A stretch of 42,426 nt of DNA from Muribaculaceae bacterium (GTDB taxonomy: Bacteria; Bacteroidota; Bacteroidia; Bacteroidales; Muribaculaceae). Positions 13,562 through 22,741 of the stretch are shown here, in pieces. A program made the position numbers and the translations under genes. The stretch covers positions 1 through 42,426 of the forward strand of contig JAFVCX010000027.1 of assembly GCA_017478855.1 (NCBI GenBank), written 5' to 3'. Numbering within the stretch: position 1 is the first letter of the stretch; the number at the start of each line of letters is the position of its first letter. The notes under the pieces are model-generated. The model saw only the letters and a list, made by a program, of their open reading frames with translations, made no database searches and had not been told where the DNA came from.

Positions 13562-15390
13562 GCGGTAATCAGTTCAATTTCCTTGTCAGTAAGCCCATAT
13601 AACCGCCCTATGTAGTAATCAAGCTCTGCTTGAGAACCAAAAGAAAAATCGACGTCAATCAAGGGCAAATCAACGATGGGCAGCTCGGCAAGCTCATAGT
13701 TGTTGATATGATTATTCGAGCTGGTAACTTTGAATCTCCAGTTGAGAATGCTGCTGTTTAGCAGTAAGAATAGCTTGCGCAAAGTGGTTTCATCGCTTGA
13801 AAGATAATTGCACGAGTTTCCCAAGATGTCATTAGGCTCACAAAAAACAAATTTTAGCCTTTTGACGGTATTCGCATTGGAAACTTGTTGACAAACCAAA
13901 CGAATTTGTTGAAAATCATGTTCCATATATTCGTCTGACCGAGTGTCAATGAAACTCTCAAGAACATATTCGTTTTTCCCTTTTTTCAAGCCGCCCAGTC
14001 CAATCATATTTCCTCGAATAAGGCGAAATGAAGTTTTCTCTTTTGTGATGTATTGTGAGAACAATGTCAAATCGAGTTCTCCCCGCTTGTTTCGAACAAA
14101 CGAGAGGTCCCGTAATTTTTTGAATTTTGAAAGCTTGATCAAAATGTTCCATTCCTGTTTTTGAATGGTTGGAATCTCAAAATTGTTGGGGAATAAAGTT
14201 TTAACCATGTCTAAGTCGACATGAAACTTTTTATGGCCGGTTTGAATGGCGATTTGTTTTGTGTGACTATCCTTAATTAACCCAAAAATACAAGTTGCTT
14301 GTTGAACGTTTTCAAATAATTGCGCATCTTCGCCAAAAAACTGAATGCTTGTGATTTTATTTGAAAAAAGCAGATGTTTGCGAAGTTTTGTGGCAGAAAT
14401 GTCGGCGAATAGCGTAGATGGGCAGATGACCCCTATTACGCCATTTTTTTTCAGCATCGAAAGCATGGCTTCAATGGAAAGCTGGTAGAGATTGAGCATG
14501 CCCTCAATGGCATAGCGATACATGCCAGATGTGCGAAAGTGTGAAACAAGTTGCATCAACCTGTTTCCTGAATTGGAATCCAGCTTTTTTTTGTTGGGCT
14601 TAAGAACTAAGTATGGAGGGTTTGATACGATTGCGTCAAATCCTGCAAGCGTCCTGCCCTCAAAATCATCAGCACACACACCATTGCTGTCATTAAAAAA
14701 ACTGTTGTTTTTAATGAGGGCGTTTCTCACGATAATGCGTGAGCAGATGCGCGATATCTTTGTCAGGCTTAACTCACCGATGCGGCTGAATGCTTTCAGC
14801 CGGGTGATATTGGTGGCCACCTCATCAATGTCAATCGCGTAAATATTATTAAGCACACTCTCTTCAGGAGTGAGGCCATATTTTTCTAACTCTGTAATGA
14901 TCGATTCATAAAATCGTCCTGTGCCACATGCGAAATCGAGTATTGAGAATTGGCTGTCGATGTGTTGGCATAACTGCAATGTGTCTGTTACTATGCCCGA
15001 TGCGATACGAGGTTTGGTGTATACGGCTCCATTCTCAATGAAATTCGTTTTTGATTTTTTTCTCGAAATGCCGCCTTTATGAAGGGAAAAATGAGAATTG
15101 AGAAAATTGATGTGTAATTGTTCGCAAAGTTGAGGTATGTCTTCTGTGTTGAAGTCTAAAAGGATGCAGTTGTTGGAATTAATGATAGGGATGTGCGGCT
15201 TCAAATCATCGATGCTCAGCAACTTGTTTTTTGCGGATAAAAAACTCCAAATTAAGCTGCCTATAACTTCACGATGCTTTTTTTCTACGACTTGCCTAAT
15301 TGTGAAGTCACTCAGTTTATCACTCCCAAGTTTTTCTAAACTGGAAATGATAAGATTGTCTTCATAATATAATAGTTTGTCGATTTGCAT
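13558..15390 (-). CDS. DNA (adenine-N6) methyltransferase of the type IIS system
   Basis: A 610-residue amino-methyltransferase. The SAM-binding motif I is ILDFACGTGRF (150-160), motif IV is SNPPY (256-260), and a GVIGVICPSTLF strand follows. The long C-terminal half carries target recognition, with an NSSILNWRF stretch typical of large m6A enzymes. This is the layout of the adenine methyltransferases that accompany Alw26I/Eco31I/Esp3I-type endonucleases, where one enzyme methylates C on one strand and the other A on the opposite strand. It is first in a two-gene operon and overlaps the m5C gene by ATGA. Its own promoters lie upstream without an obvious C-box, fitting early, controller-independent expression. 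Confidence 0.88.
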   Translation of the reverse strand: MQIDKLLYYEDNLIISSLEKLGSDKLSDFTIRQVVEKKHREVIGSLIWSFLSAKNKLLSIDDLKPHIPIINSNNCILLDFNTEDIPQLCEQLHINFLNSHFSLHKGGISRKKSKTNFIENGAVYTKPRIASGIVTDTLQLCQHIDSQFSILDFACGTGRFYESIITELEKYGLTPEESVLNNIYAIDIDEVATNITRLKAFSRIGELSLTKISRICSRIIVRNALIKNNSFFNDSNGVCADDFEGRTLAGFDAIVSNPPYLVLKPNKKKLDSNSGNRLMQLVSHFRTSGMYRYAIEGMLNLYQLSIEAMLSMLKKNGVIGVICPSTLFADISATKLRKHLLFSNKITSIQFFGEDAQLFENVQQATCIFGLIKDSHTKQIAIQTGHKKFHVDLDMVKTLFPNNFEIPTIQKQEWNILIKLSKFKKLRDLSFVRNKRGELDLTLFSQYITKEKTSFRLIRGNMIGLGGLKKGKNEYVLESFIDTRSDEYMEHDFQQIRLVCQQVSNANTVKRLKFVFCEPNDILGNSCNYLSSDETTLRKLFLLLNSSILNWRFKVTSSNNHINNYELAELPIVDLPLIDVDFSFGSQAELDYYIGRLYGLTDKEIELITA

Positions 15391-15405
15391 AAACCTTGCT
15401 CAATG

Positions 15406-15443
15406 CAAAGATACAACAACTTTCTTAATGTGTAGCAAAGTTA
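15406..15443 (-). promoter_or_regulatory. Promoter(s) of the methyltransferase operon
   Basis: On the minus strand TATCTTTG (15413-15406) is preceded after 22 bases by TTTG (15439-15436). That TTTG is itself part of a second possible -7 box, TAACTTTG (15443-15436). Either one strong or two tandem promoters serve the methyltransferases. No GTAGAC/GTCTAC operator is seen here. Confidence 0.55.
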
Positions 15444-15701
15444 GGGGAATGTTTGAGTGAAAATAATGAGATGGATGCCCCGAAGTCAAGCCGTAATCGT
15501 TCCTCTCTTTTTTGTGTGATGGTTAATAATGTGAGAGTTATCGGCAGTGCGATGTGCCGCCTGCAACGATTGCCCTCTCTTTCGAAGAGATGACGCAATC
15601 CATGCCGAATGGTGGCGATTGATTGTTGCTTGTTGTCAGCGTTTTTTTGTCGCTTGAAACATTTTATGGGCGATGAGTTCTGTTTTTTGCAGAAAAAATG
15701 C

Positions 15702-15709
15702 TAATTTTG
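15702..15709 (+). promoter_or_regulatory. -7 promoter box of the envelope cluster
   Basis: TAATTTTG matches TAnnTTTG and lies 32 bases before the ATG at 15742. No convincing -33 box was found. The preceding 15444-15700 region holds no gene or structure that I can support. Confidence 0.45.
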
Positions 15710-15741
15710 TGGGTGTGTTAATCCGTAAAAGAAAGAAAGGA

Positions 15742-17163
15742 ATGAAAAAGACGATATTAGCGTTGGCTGTGTTGGCCGCTCTGCCATTGGTGGGGCAGGC
15801 CGCCGATTGGCAGCAACAGGTGGATGAGTGCATAGCGCAGGGCGAATTTAAGAAGGCCGAGAAAATCATGCAGAAACTCCCCAAGAAGACACGGCAGGCT
15901 GAGGCCGTGCGCATCGACTCGTTGCAGACCATCATGCAGCGCATCCGCAAGGACTTCAACCTCACGCCCGAACAGGGCGAGGCCCTGATTCGCGAAAAGA
16001 TGCCCGAGGCCACCCGCGAGCAAATCGACCATTGGAAGCAAGTGCGTGCCCTTGAGGTAATGAATATCGACGGCCAAGAATGGTGGTTCCGCAAAAGTGT
16101 GCGCAACCTTTGGCTCCTCGGCGAAGAGTTCGCCGCCCAGAACGCACAAGAACGCGACGAAACCTATCAGGTGCGGCGCAAATATTATTTGCAGGCCATG
16201 AACAGCCCGGCCGACCGCAATGGCGTGCGTGATTGGAGGCATGTGGTCATCACATTCACCCTCGACGTGAAGGCCGATGCCGTGCCGGCCGGTGAAACCA
16301 TAAGAGCATGGATGCCGTTCCCCTATGAGAACCTGCGCCAGCGTGCCATTCGCTATCGCGGTGGCAACCATGAGGCCACCTTTAGCGAGGGCAGCAAGCA
16401 TCACACCGTCTATATGGAAGCAGTGGCCGAGGCCGGGAAATCCACTCACTTTGAATACTCATTTGAATATGAAGTGGGCGAACGCCACATCGCGCAGCAA
16501 GACTTGCTCGCTATGCTTGAGCCTTACGACGTGAATGGCGACCTCTACCGCCGCTACACCGCCAGCGAGGGACGCCACATCATCATCACCGACCAGATGC
16601 GCGACCTTGCCCGGCAAATAGTGGGCGACGAAGAAAACCCTGTGCTTCAGGCCTCTAAAGTTTATGAATGGATTTCGCATTTCCCGTGGGCCGGCGCGAG
16701 AGAATATAGCACGTTGGCCAATAACCCTGACTATGTGCTGCTCAACAATCATTGCGACTGCGGCCAAGTGGCGTAGCTCTACATCACGCTCGTGCGCTCG
16801 CTGGGCATCCCGGCTCGCTGGGAGAGCGGCTACATGCTGCATCCGGGCGAGGTGAACTATCACGATTGGGCCGAAACCTACTTTGAAGGTATTGGTTGGG
16901 TGCCCACCGATCCCTCTTTCGGACGCAGTGCGGTGGGTACGCCCATGAACGACTACTACGCCACGGGTATCGACGTTTATCGCATGGCCACCAACGAGGC
17001 CGTGGGCGACGTGTTAAGCCCGGCCAAAACTTACATCAGGAGCGAAACGGTCGACTTCCAACCCGGAGAGGTGGAGTGGCGAGGCGGCAACCTTTATTAC
17101 GACCACTGGAACTCGCACCTCGAAGTGGATGGCATCACGCCCGTGAAAAACCTCATTCGTTAA
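15742..17163 (+). pseudogene. Secreted transglutaminase-like protein with an in-frame amber stop
   Basis: One continuous frame of 474 codons interrupted only by TAG at 16774-16776 (codon 345). The start at 15742 gives a signal peptide (MKKTILALAVLAALPLVGQA); an upstream in-frame start would bury it. The transglutaminase-like core shows Cys340 (DCGQVA), His374 (NYHDWAE) and Asp390 (WVPTDPSFG). The stop falls five residues after the cysteine, so the upstream product would lack His and Asp and be inactive. Reading leucine at the stop (TTG to TAG, one base) restores the normal strand ALLYITLVRSLGIPARW. It may be a recent nonsense mutation or a sequencing error. It is 27 bases upstream of the NlpC/P60 gene and likely in the same operon. 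The intact protein would cleave or rearrange peptides in the periplasm. Confidence 0.8.
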
Positions 17164-17190
17164 GACCCAAAGCAACATTCAGAACAAAAC

Positions 17191-18339
17191 ATGAAAAAAA
17201 TCGCATTATTTTCCTTGATGATATGGCTGGCCTTTGCAGCTGTCGCACAGTCATTGACTTCGGTGCAGAAAACAATCAACCAGCTGAAGGCCACATTGGC
17301 CCCCGACAAGCGCACCGCCATTTGGGATGTGACCGCCGTGAGGCAAAAGGGAGCCGTTGTCCTTAGTGGAAAAGTGGGCACGCAAGCCATGAGCGAAGCC
17401 CTTGATGAAGCATTGAACGGCAAGAATGTGCGCAACAATCTTGTGGTGGTTGAAAACGAATTGCCCGACGGGCAACGTTGGGCCGTGGTGAAGCTCTCTA
17501 TAGCCACCCTGCGCACCGAGCCGAGGCATGCCGCCGAGATAGCCACGCAAGCCATCATGGGCATGCCGGTGCGCGTGCTCGAAATCGATGACGACTGGTG
17601 TCGCGTGCAAACGCCCGACCAATACATTTCCTATGTGCCCAAGAGTTCCCTTCAACTCAAAACCGACCGGCAAATGCAGCAATGGCAATCGGCACGCCGC
17701 ATGGTGCTCACCACCTACGACAGCCGCCTTGTCACCGAGCCTGCCGGCGACCAAACGGTGACCGACCTCGTCATGAGCAACATCCTTGAGTATAAAGGCG
17801 AAAAAGGAAAATGGGTGCGGCTCGCCACGCCCGATGGACGCGAAGGATTTGTCGAAAAAACGCAAGTGGCCGACCTCGACCAATGGGCGCAGCAAAACTT
17901 TGATGCCGCGCTCATCGAGAAGACGGCACGCCGCATGATGGGTTCAAGCTACTTGTGGGGCGGTACCTCCACCAAGGTGACCGACTGCTCGGGACTGGTT
18001 AAAGTAAGCTACCTCTCCAATGCCATCATTTTGCAGCGCGACGCTTCGCAGCAAGCCCTCACGGGAGAGAAAATAGCCACTTGGCAAGACGCGCAGCTGG
18101 GCGACCTGCTGTTCTTCGGCAACTCTAAAACTGGCCGCGTGACCCATGTGGGCATCTACTTGCGCGACGGACAATACATTCACTGCTCAGGACAGGTGAA
18201 AATCAATAGCCTCGACCCCGGCGACCCCACCTATCTTTATTCACCTCTCTCCATCAGCCGCATCAATGGCATGATAGGTACCACGGGCATCACCTATTTG
18301 CGCAACCATCCGTGGTATTTCACTGCAACCAATCATTAA
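17191..18339 (+). CDS. Periplasmic NlpC/P60 endopeptidase with SH3-like domains
   Basis: 382 residues with a signal peptide (MKKIALFSLMIWLAFAAVAQ). An N-terminal region and two SH3b-like segments (around 110-155 and 170-230) precede an NlpC/P60 domain with catalytic Cys266 (VTDCSGLV), His319 (VTHVGIYL) and His331 (YIHCSG). Enzymes of this build cut gamma-D-Glu to diamino-acid bonds in murein stem peptides, releasing L-Ala-D-Glu. The next gene encodes the epimerase that uses that dipeptide, which supports a murein-peptide salvage role. It is likely co-transcribed with the flanking genes. Confidence 0.88.
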   Translation: MKKIALFSLMIWLAFAAVAQSLTSVQKTINQLKATLAPDKRTAIWDVTAVRQKGAVVLSGKVGTQAMSEALDEALNGKNVRNNLVVVENELPDGQRWAVVKLSIATLRTEPRHAAEIATQAIMGMPVRVLEIDDDWCRVQTPDQYISYVPKSSLQLKTDRQMQQWQSARRMVLTTYDSRLVTEPAGDQTVTDLVMSNILEYKGEKGKWVRLATPDGREGFVEKTQVADLDQWAQQNFDAALIEKTARRMMGSSYLWGGTSTKVTDCSGLVKVSYLSNAIILQRDASQQALTGEKIATWQDAQLGDLLFFGNSKTGRVTHVGIYLRDGQYIHCSGQVKINSLDPGDPTYLYSPLSISRINGMIGTTGITYLRNHPWYFTATNH

Positions 18340-18375
18340 TAGACTAAATATTCATCACCAAACTAATATCACACA

Positions 18376-19536
18376 ATGGATCGTAGAAAATTCTTGGCAA
18401 GTGCAGGTCTGGGCCTCGTGGCCGCTGCATCGCCCATCTCAATCGACGCTGTAACGAAAAAGGCGCGCCGCGCACGTGTGGCCGCAAAATCAACTGGCCG
18501 CAGCGGCAAACTCAAACTGTCGTTCTTTCCCTATGAACTCCAGCTGCGGCATGCTTTTAACCTTGCCCGATACAGCCGCACCACCACCCCCGACATTCAA
18601 GTGCAACTTGAATATGACGGTGTGGTTGGCTATGGCGAGGCATCAATGCCTCCCTATCTGGGCGAAAGCGTTGAGAGCGTGACCAAATTCTTGAACAGCC
18701 TCGACCTTGAGCAATTCACCGACCCCTTCCGCATTGAGGACATCCTTACCTATGTGGACAATGTGGCTCCCAATAATCGTGCCGCGAAAGCCAGTGTCGA
18801 CATCGCCTTGCACGACCTGTTGGGCAAGCTCATGGGGCAACCGTGGTACAAAATTTGGGGCCTCAACCCGGAGAACGCGCCGGTCACCAGCTTCACCATT
18901 GGCATCGATAAGGAAGAGGTCGTGCGCCAAAAGGTGGAAGAGGCACGCCCTTATAAGCTCATCAAGGTGAAGATGGGACTCGACAATGACCAAGAAACAG
19001 TGGAGATCATTCGTGAAATGATGCCCGACATACCCATTTGCGTGGATTGCAATCAGGGCTGGAAGGATAAAGAGCACGCGCTGGAAATGTGCCATTGGCT
19101 CAAAGAGCGCAACTGCCTTTTTGTGGAGCAACCTTTCGATAAAGAATGGATCGACGAAACAGCATGGCTGCGCGAGCGTTCACCGCTGCCCCTCATTGCC
19201 GATGAGGCATTCCAGCGTCTGCCCGACATTTTGCGCTTCAAAGGTGTGTACGACGGCATCAATATCAAGCTCATGAAGAGCACCGGTCTGCACGAGGCTT
19301 ATAAGATGGTGACCCTCGCTCGCGCCCTCGACATGAAGGTGATGATTGGATGTATGACCGAAACCTCATGCGCAGTGACGGCAGCCGCCAACCTCTCGCC
19401 ACTGGTCGACTTCGCCGATTTGGACGGTAATCTGCTCATTGCCAACGACCGTTTCAATGGCATGACGGTGGAGAACGGCAAAATCACGCTGCACGACATT
19501 CCCGGATTGGGCATCACTCCCATCAAGGGCAAATAA
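18376..19536 (+). CDS. L-Ala-D/L-Glu (dipeptide) epimerase, exported via Tat-like signal
   Basis: 386 residues of the enolase superfamily, muconate-lactonising/dipeptide-epimerase branch. The acid/base lysines lie in IKVKMG and NIKLMKS. The Mg2+ ligands are the Asp of CVDCNQGW, the Glu of VEQPFD and the Asp of IADEA. The DLDG motif near the C-terminus is the dipeptide-binding mark of Ala-Glu epimerases. The N-terminus MDRRKFLASAGLGLVAAA is a twin-arginine-type signal, implying folding in the cytoplasm before export. It converts L-Ala-D-Glu to L-Ala-L-Glu so that ordinary peptidases can degrade it. It sits 36 bases after the NlpC/P60 gene that would supply the substrate. Confidence 0.9.
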   Translation: MDRRKFLASAGLGLVAAASPISIDAVTKKARRARVAAKSTGRSGKLKLSFFPYELQLRHAFNLARYSRTTTPDIQVQLEYDGVVGYGEASMPPYLGESVESVTKFLNSLDLEQFTDPFRIEDILTYVDNVAPNNRAAKASVDIALHDLLGKLMGQPWYKIWGLNPENAPVTSFTIGIDKEEVVRQKVEEARPYKLIKVKMGLDNDQETVEIIREMMPDIPICVDCNQGWKDKEHALEMCHWLKERNCLFVEQPFDKEWIDETAWLRERSPLPLIADEAFQRLPDILRFKGVYDGINIKLMKSTGLHEAYKMVTLARALDMKVMIGCMTETSCAVTAAANLSPLVDFADLDGNLLIANDRFNGMTVENGKITLHDIPGLGITPIKGK

Positions 19537-19583
19537 CCTCCCTGCTTGAGTCTTAATGACTAACCCTTAAAGCGGCCTCACTC

Positions 19584-20402
19584 ATGAATCGCCCACTTAA
19601 AGGCCTATTGGCCCTGCTGGTGATTGCGCTGGCAATCTTTGCATTAGCCTCATTCTTGCCACAAGGCATCAAGCTGGGGCCGTGGACAATCAAGACAGCC
19701 TCCTTTGCCGAAGCACTTTTCGCTCCGGCCGAGGAGGTTTCGTCGGCTTCTTCCGCATCGGCGCAAGTTGGTGCGGACGGTGCATCGACGGCTTCCGATA
19801 CCCCGAAAGCTCCCGACCGGCCCGTGCAGATGCCGCTCGACACCACCGCCAAGACCATCCTTTTCATTGGCGATTCGATGCTCGAAGGCTTGGGGCCACG
19901 CATGGCCGCCTATGCCGAGGAAAATGGCCACACGCTGGTCAATGTGATTTGGTATAGCAGCACCACCGAGGTGTGGGGGAGCAGCACTCGTTTGAAAGAA
20001 AACATTGATACCTTCCACCCCGACTACGTGTTCGTCTGTCTGGGCGCAAACGAGCTGTTCGTGCGCGATATTGTCAAAAAACGACAACAATATCTCAACA
20101 ACATGTTGTCACAAATTGGCAACTTGCCTTACGTCTGGATTGGTCCCCCAAATTGGAAACCCGACACCGGCATCAACGATATGCTGCAGGCTACCTGCCA
20201 ACCCGGTTGTTTCTATTTGAGCAACGGAGAGCACTTCGACCGCGCTAAAGATGGTGCGCATCCCACACGGGCTTCGGCTTCGGCGTGGGCCGACCGCGTG
20301 TGCCGCTGGGTGATGACGAAATCGGCTCATCCCATCAAACTCAATGTGCCGACGCAGGCGCGGGCGCATTGCCGCACCATTGTGTATCAACCCCAACGAT
20401 GA
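19584..20402 (+). CDS. Membrane-anchored SGNH-family hydrolase/acetyltransferase
   Basis: 272 residues with an N-terminal membrane anchor (GLLALLVIALAIFALASFL), a low-complexity Ala/Ser linker (50-75) and an SGNH domain. Ser98 lies in FIGDSM, Gly154 and Asn156 in LGANEL, and Asp223/His226 in DGAHP. It overlaps the MBOAT gene by ATGA, the arrangement of AlgI/AlgJ- or PatA/PatB-type pairs. In those pairs the MBOAT protein moves acetyl groups across the membrane and the SGNH partner transfers or removes them. The acceptor is not shown by the sequence; murein or a surface polysaccharide is likely given the neighbours. Confidence 0.8.
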   Translation: MNRPLKGLLALLVIALAIFALASFLPQGIKLGPWTIKTASFAEALFAPAEEVSSASSASAQVGADGASTASDTPKAPDRPVQMPLDTTAKTILFIGDSMLEGLGPRMAAYAEENGHTLVNVIWYSSTTEVWGSSTRLKENIDTFHPDYVFVCLGANELFVRDIVKKRQQYLNNMLSQIGNLPYVWIGPPNWKPDTGINDMLQATCQPGCFYLSNGEHFDRAKDGAHPTRASASAWADRVCRWVMTKSAHPIKLNVPTQARAHCRTIVYQPQR

Positions 20403-21895
20403 CACCAAGCATGAACTGGGATTTCTCCATATCAAACGTTTGGGCCAATGTGCTCTCGCAGCTCGGCTATGCGGCCGGCGAGCCGCTCATGTTTTCCAGT
20501 GGGCTGTTTTGGGTGCTCTTCATCATCTTCTTGCCGCTTTATTCCCTCGTGAAGTCGCGCCGCACGCAGATGATGCTCTTTGTGACGGCTTTCAGCCTCT
20601 ATTTTTTCTATAAATCAAGTGGTTGGTACTTCTTGTTGCTGGTGGCCACCTCGCTCATCGATTGGTGGCTGGCAAGTCGCATGGCCGTCGAAACGCAGGC
20701 GCGTCGCCGCAAGCGCATGCTCCTTGCATCCATTGTGTGCTCGGCTGGCATCTTGGTGGGTTTCAAATACACCAATTTCTTGCTGTGGAATATCGATGCC
20801 ATCATTCGTACCAACTTCCAGCCGCTCGACATTGTGCTGCCCATAGGCATTTCGTTCTACACCTTTCGCTCCATCAGTTATGTGGTGGACGTGTATAAAG
20901 GAAAGATAGAACCCGAAACCTCGTGGCTCAACTACCTGTTTTTCCTCTCGTTTTTCCCGTGTCTTGTGGCAGGCCCCATCGTGCGGGCGAAGGAATTCAT
21001 GCCCCAGCTGCGAGCCAATCTCCCTGCCACCCGCACCATGATTTATGGTGGCCTGTGGCTGGTGCTGCTTGGCGTGCTCAAAAAAGCCGTCGTGGCCGAT
21101 TATGTGGCGCAATATGTCAATATCGTCTTCGATAACCCTGCCGGATATAGTGGTGTGGAGCTTCTTATGGCCATTTTGGGATACACCATGCAGATATACT
21201 GCGATTTTTCGGGATATAGCGACATGGCCATAGGCATAGGCTCTATGATGGGATTTGACCTTGGAGTGAACTTCGACGCGCCTTATCGCTCGCTCAACGT
21301 GACCGAGTTCTGGCGCCGTTGGCACATGTCGCTCTCATTCTGGCTGCGCGACTACATCTACATTTCTCTGGGCGGCAACCGTCGCGGCAAGGTGCGCCAG
21401 TATCTTAACCTCATGGCCACCATGCTCATAGGCGGTCTGTGGCATGGCGCGGCGTGGAAGTTCATTTTTTGGGGTGCCGGCCATGGAGCTGCGTTGTGCC
21501 TGCACAAGGCGTGTATGCCCGTTCTCAAGCGTGTGCCCAATGTGTGGCCGGTGCGTTTTCTGTCGTGGCTGGTTACGTTTGTGCTCGTGTCGCTCCTGTG
21601 GGTGTTCTTCAGGGCCGACTCGTTTGCCACGGCCTGCGACATCATTGGTGGCACTTTCTCGCGTTTCGATGGGGCTTATCTGCCTGTGTTTGCCCAAGTG
21701 CGCAACACATGGTGCATCGTCATGGTGCTCACGTTTGCCCTGCATTTCTTGCCACAAGAAGTGATTCTCACTCTCAAGCGGCGTTTTGTGGACTCTCGCT
21801 GGTGGGTGAAATTAGTGGCTTTTGTGGTGGTTGTGCAACTCGTGATAGAATTTGCCGCTGCCGACGTGCAACCCTTTATCTATGCTCAATTTTAA
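20399..21895 (+). CDS. MBOAT-family O-acetyltransferase (AlgI/PatA-like)
   Basis: A 498-residue polytopic inner-membrane protein with about ten hydrophobic segments. The family histidines are His309 (WRRWHMSLSFWLRDY) and His349 (LIGGLWHGAAWKF). ISFYTFRSISYVVDVY and AGPIVRAKEF are further AlgI-type signatures. It transfers acetyl from a cytoplasmic donor to the outer face of the membrane for use by the SGNH partner. ATG 20399 is chosen because it overlaps the upstream stop (ATGA); a longer frame would run back through the SGNH gene. Confidence 0.88.
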   Translation: MTPSMNWDFSISNVWANVLSQLGYAAGEPLMFSSGLFWVLFIIFLPLYSLVKSRRTQMMLFVTAFSLYFFYKSSGWYFLLLVATSLIDWWLASRMAVETQARRRKRMLLASIVCSAGILVGFKYTNFLLWNIDAIIRTNFQPLDIVLPIGISFYTFRSISYVVDVYKGKIEPETSWLNYLFFLSFFPCLVAGPIVRAKEFMPQLRANLPATRTMIYGGLWLVLLGVLKKAVVADYVAQYVNIVFDNPAGYSGVELLMAILGYTMQIYCDFSGYSDMAIGIGSMMGFDLGVNFDAPYRSLNVTEFWRRWHMSLSFWLRDYIYISLGGNRRGKVRQYLNLMATMLIGGLWHGAAWKFIFWGAGHGAALCLHKACMPVLKRVPNVWPVRFLSWLVTFVLVSLLWVFFRADSFATACDIIGGTFSRFDGAYLPVFAQVRNTWCIVMVLTFALHFLPQEVILTLKRRFVDSRWWVKLVAFVVVVQLVIEFAAADVQPFIYAQF

Positions 21896-21899
21896 GATT

Positions 21900-22583
21900 A
21901 TGAAGAAGCGTCACATCACTCTGTTATTTATAATGTGTATTGCTGCGCTACGGGTGCCGGCTGCGGTTTCCGACGTTCCTCTCCTGCGGCTCACGCTCAC
22001 CAGCACCGACGGCTGGACTTATCACCGCGTGGGGGGCGAGCTTTCCCGTGAGGCCTTGCAAAACTATCGCGTCACACTGCTCACCACCGAGGCCGGAGAG
22101 GCATGCACCCTCGAATCGCCTCTTGCCGATTGCACCGCTGCCGACTCCCTGCGAGTAGATCTTTTCTATCGGGTGACCGATTTAGGCTATGTGGCCGCAA
22201 AGCTGGCATTGAAGGTCGATTTGCTCAATGCGCAAGGCACTCTCGTGGGCAGCACGTTGATACCGGCCCAAGCTGATGTGTATGAGCAACACATGATCTG
22301 CACGCTACCGGTGCCCAAGGCGGGCAACTATTATCTTCTTTTCAGTGCGCCCAAAGCCGATGTGGCCGACCATGCTTCGGTGCGCTCGGTATACGTCTAT
22401 CCGGCGACTCGCGATGCCCGGTCGGGCGATGTGAATGGTGACGGCCAAGTGGACGTTGCCGATGTGAACGGTGTCATCAATGCCGTGCTTGGCAGATCGG
22501 CACTGAATGCCGACGTGAATGGCGATGGCCAAGTGGATGTGGCCGATGTGAATGCAGTCATTAATTTAATTTTGAGCAACTGA
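21900..22583 (+). CDS. Small secreted dockerin-bearing protein
   Basis: A 227-residue protein with a signal peptide (KKRHITLLFIMCIAALRVPA), a single beta-sandwich of unknown function and a C-terminal dockerin. The dockerin has two near-identical Ca2+ loops, both DVNGDGQVDVADVN, and ends in INLILSN at the stop codon. There is no T9SS-like tail. The ATG at 21900 is chosen because it starts the signal peptide; upstream in-frame ATGs lie inside the MBOAT gene. It is 4 bases after the MBOAT stop and therefore likely in the same transcript. It may bind a cohesin module such as those encoded at 6985-9041. Confidence 0.75.
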   Translation: MKKRHITLLFIMCIAALRVPAAVSDVPLLRLTLTSTDGWTYHRVGGELSREALQNYRVTLLTTEAGEACTLESPLADCTAADSLRVDLFYRVTDLGYVAAKLALKVDLLNAQGTLVGSTLIPAQADVYEQHMICTLPVPKAGNYYLLFSAPKADVADHASVRSVYVYPATRDARSGDVNGDGQVDVADVNGVINAVLGRSALNADVNGDGQVDVADVNAVINLILSN

Positions 22584-22665
22584 AAAGTTGCTGATTATCA
22601 GTTTATTAAATTCAATATTAAAACCTTGATGCGAGAATTTTAGCGGTAATTAACACTCGCAATCG

Positions 22666-22695
22666 TTTGCCATTTCGGTGAAAATACTAACTTTG
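22666..22695 (+). promoter_or_regulatory. Promoter of the OmpA-like gene
   Basis: TTTG (22666-22669), 18 bases, then TAACTTTG (22688-22695), a good match to the Bacteroidales housekeeping promoter. It leaves a leader of roughly 40 bases before the start codon. Confidence 0.65.
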
Positions 22696-22741
22696 CGGCG
22701 TTTTTTTGGCATAATTATGTGCCAAGTTGTTATTTAATTTA

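Noticed and set aside
16774..16776. Genetic recoding of TAG as a sense codon
   Set aside because: Another gene in the window (ending 9041) appears to use TAG as its normal stop, and only one frame is interrupted by TAG; a point mutation or sequence error is simpler.
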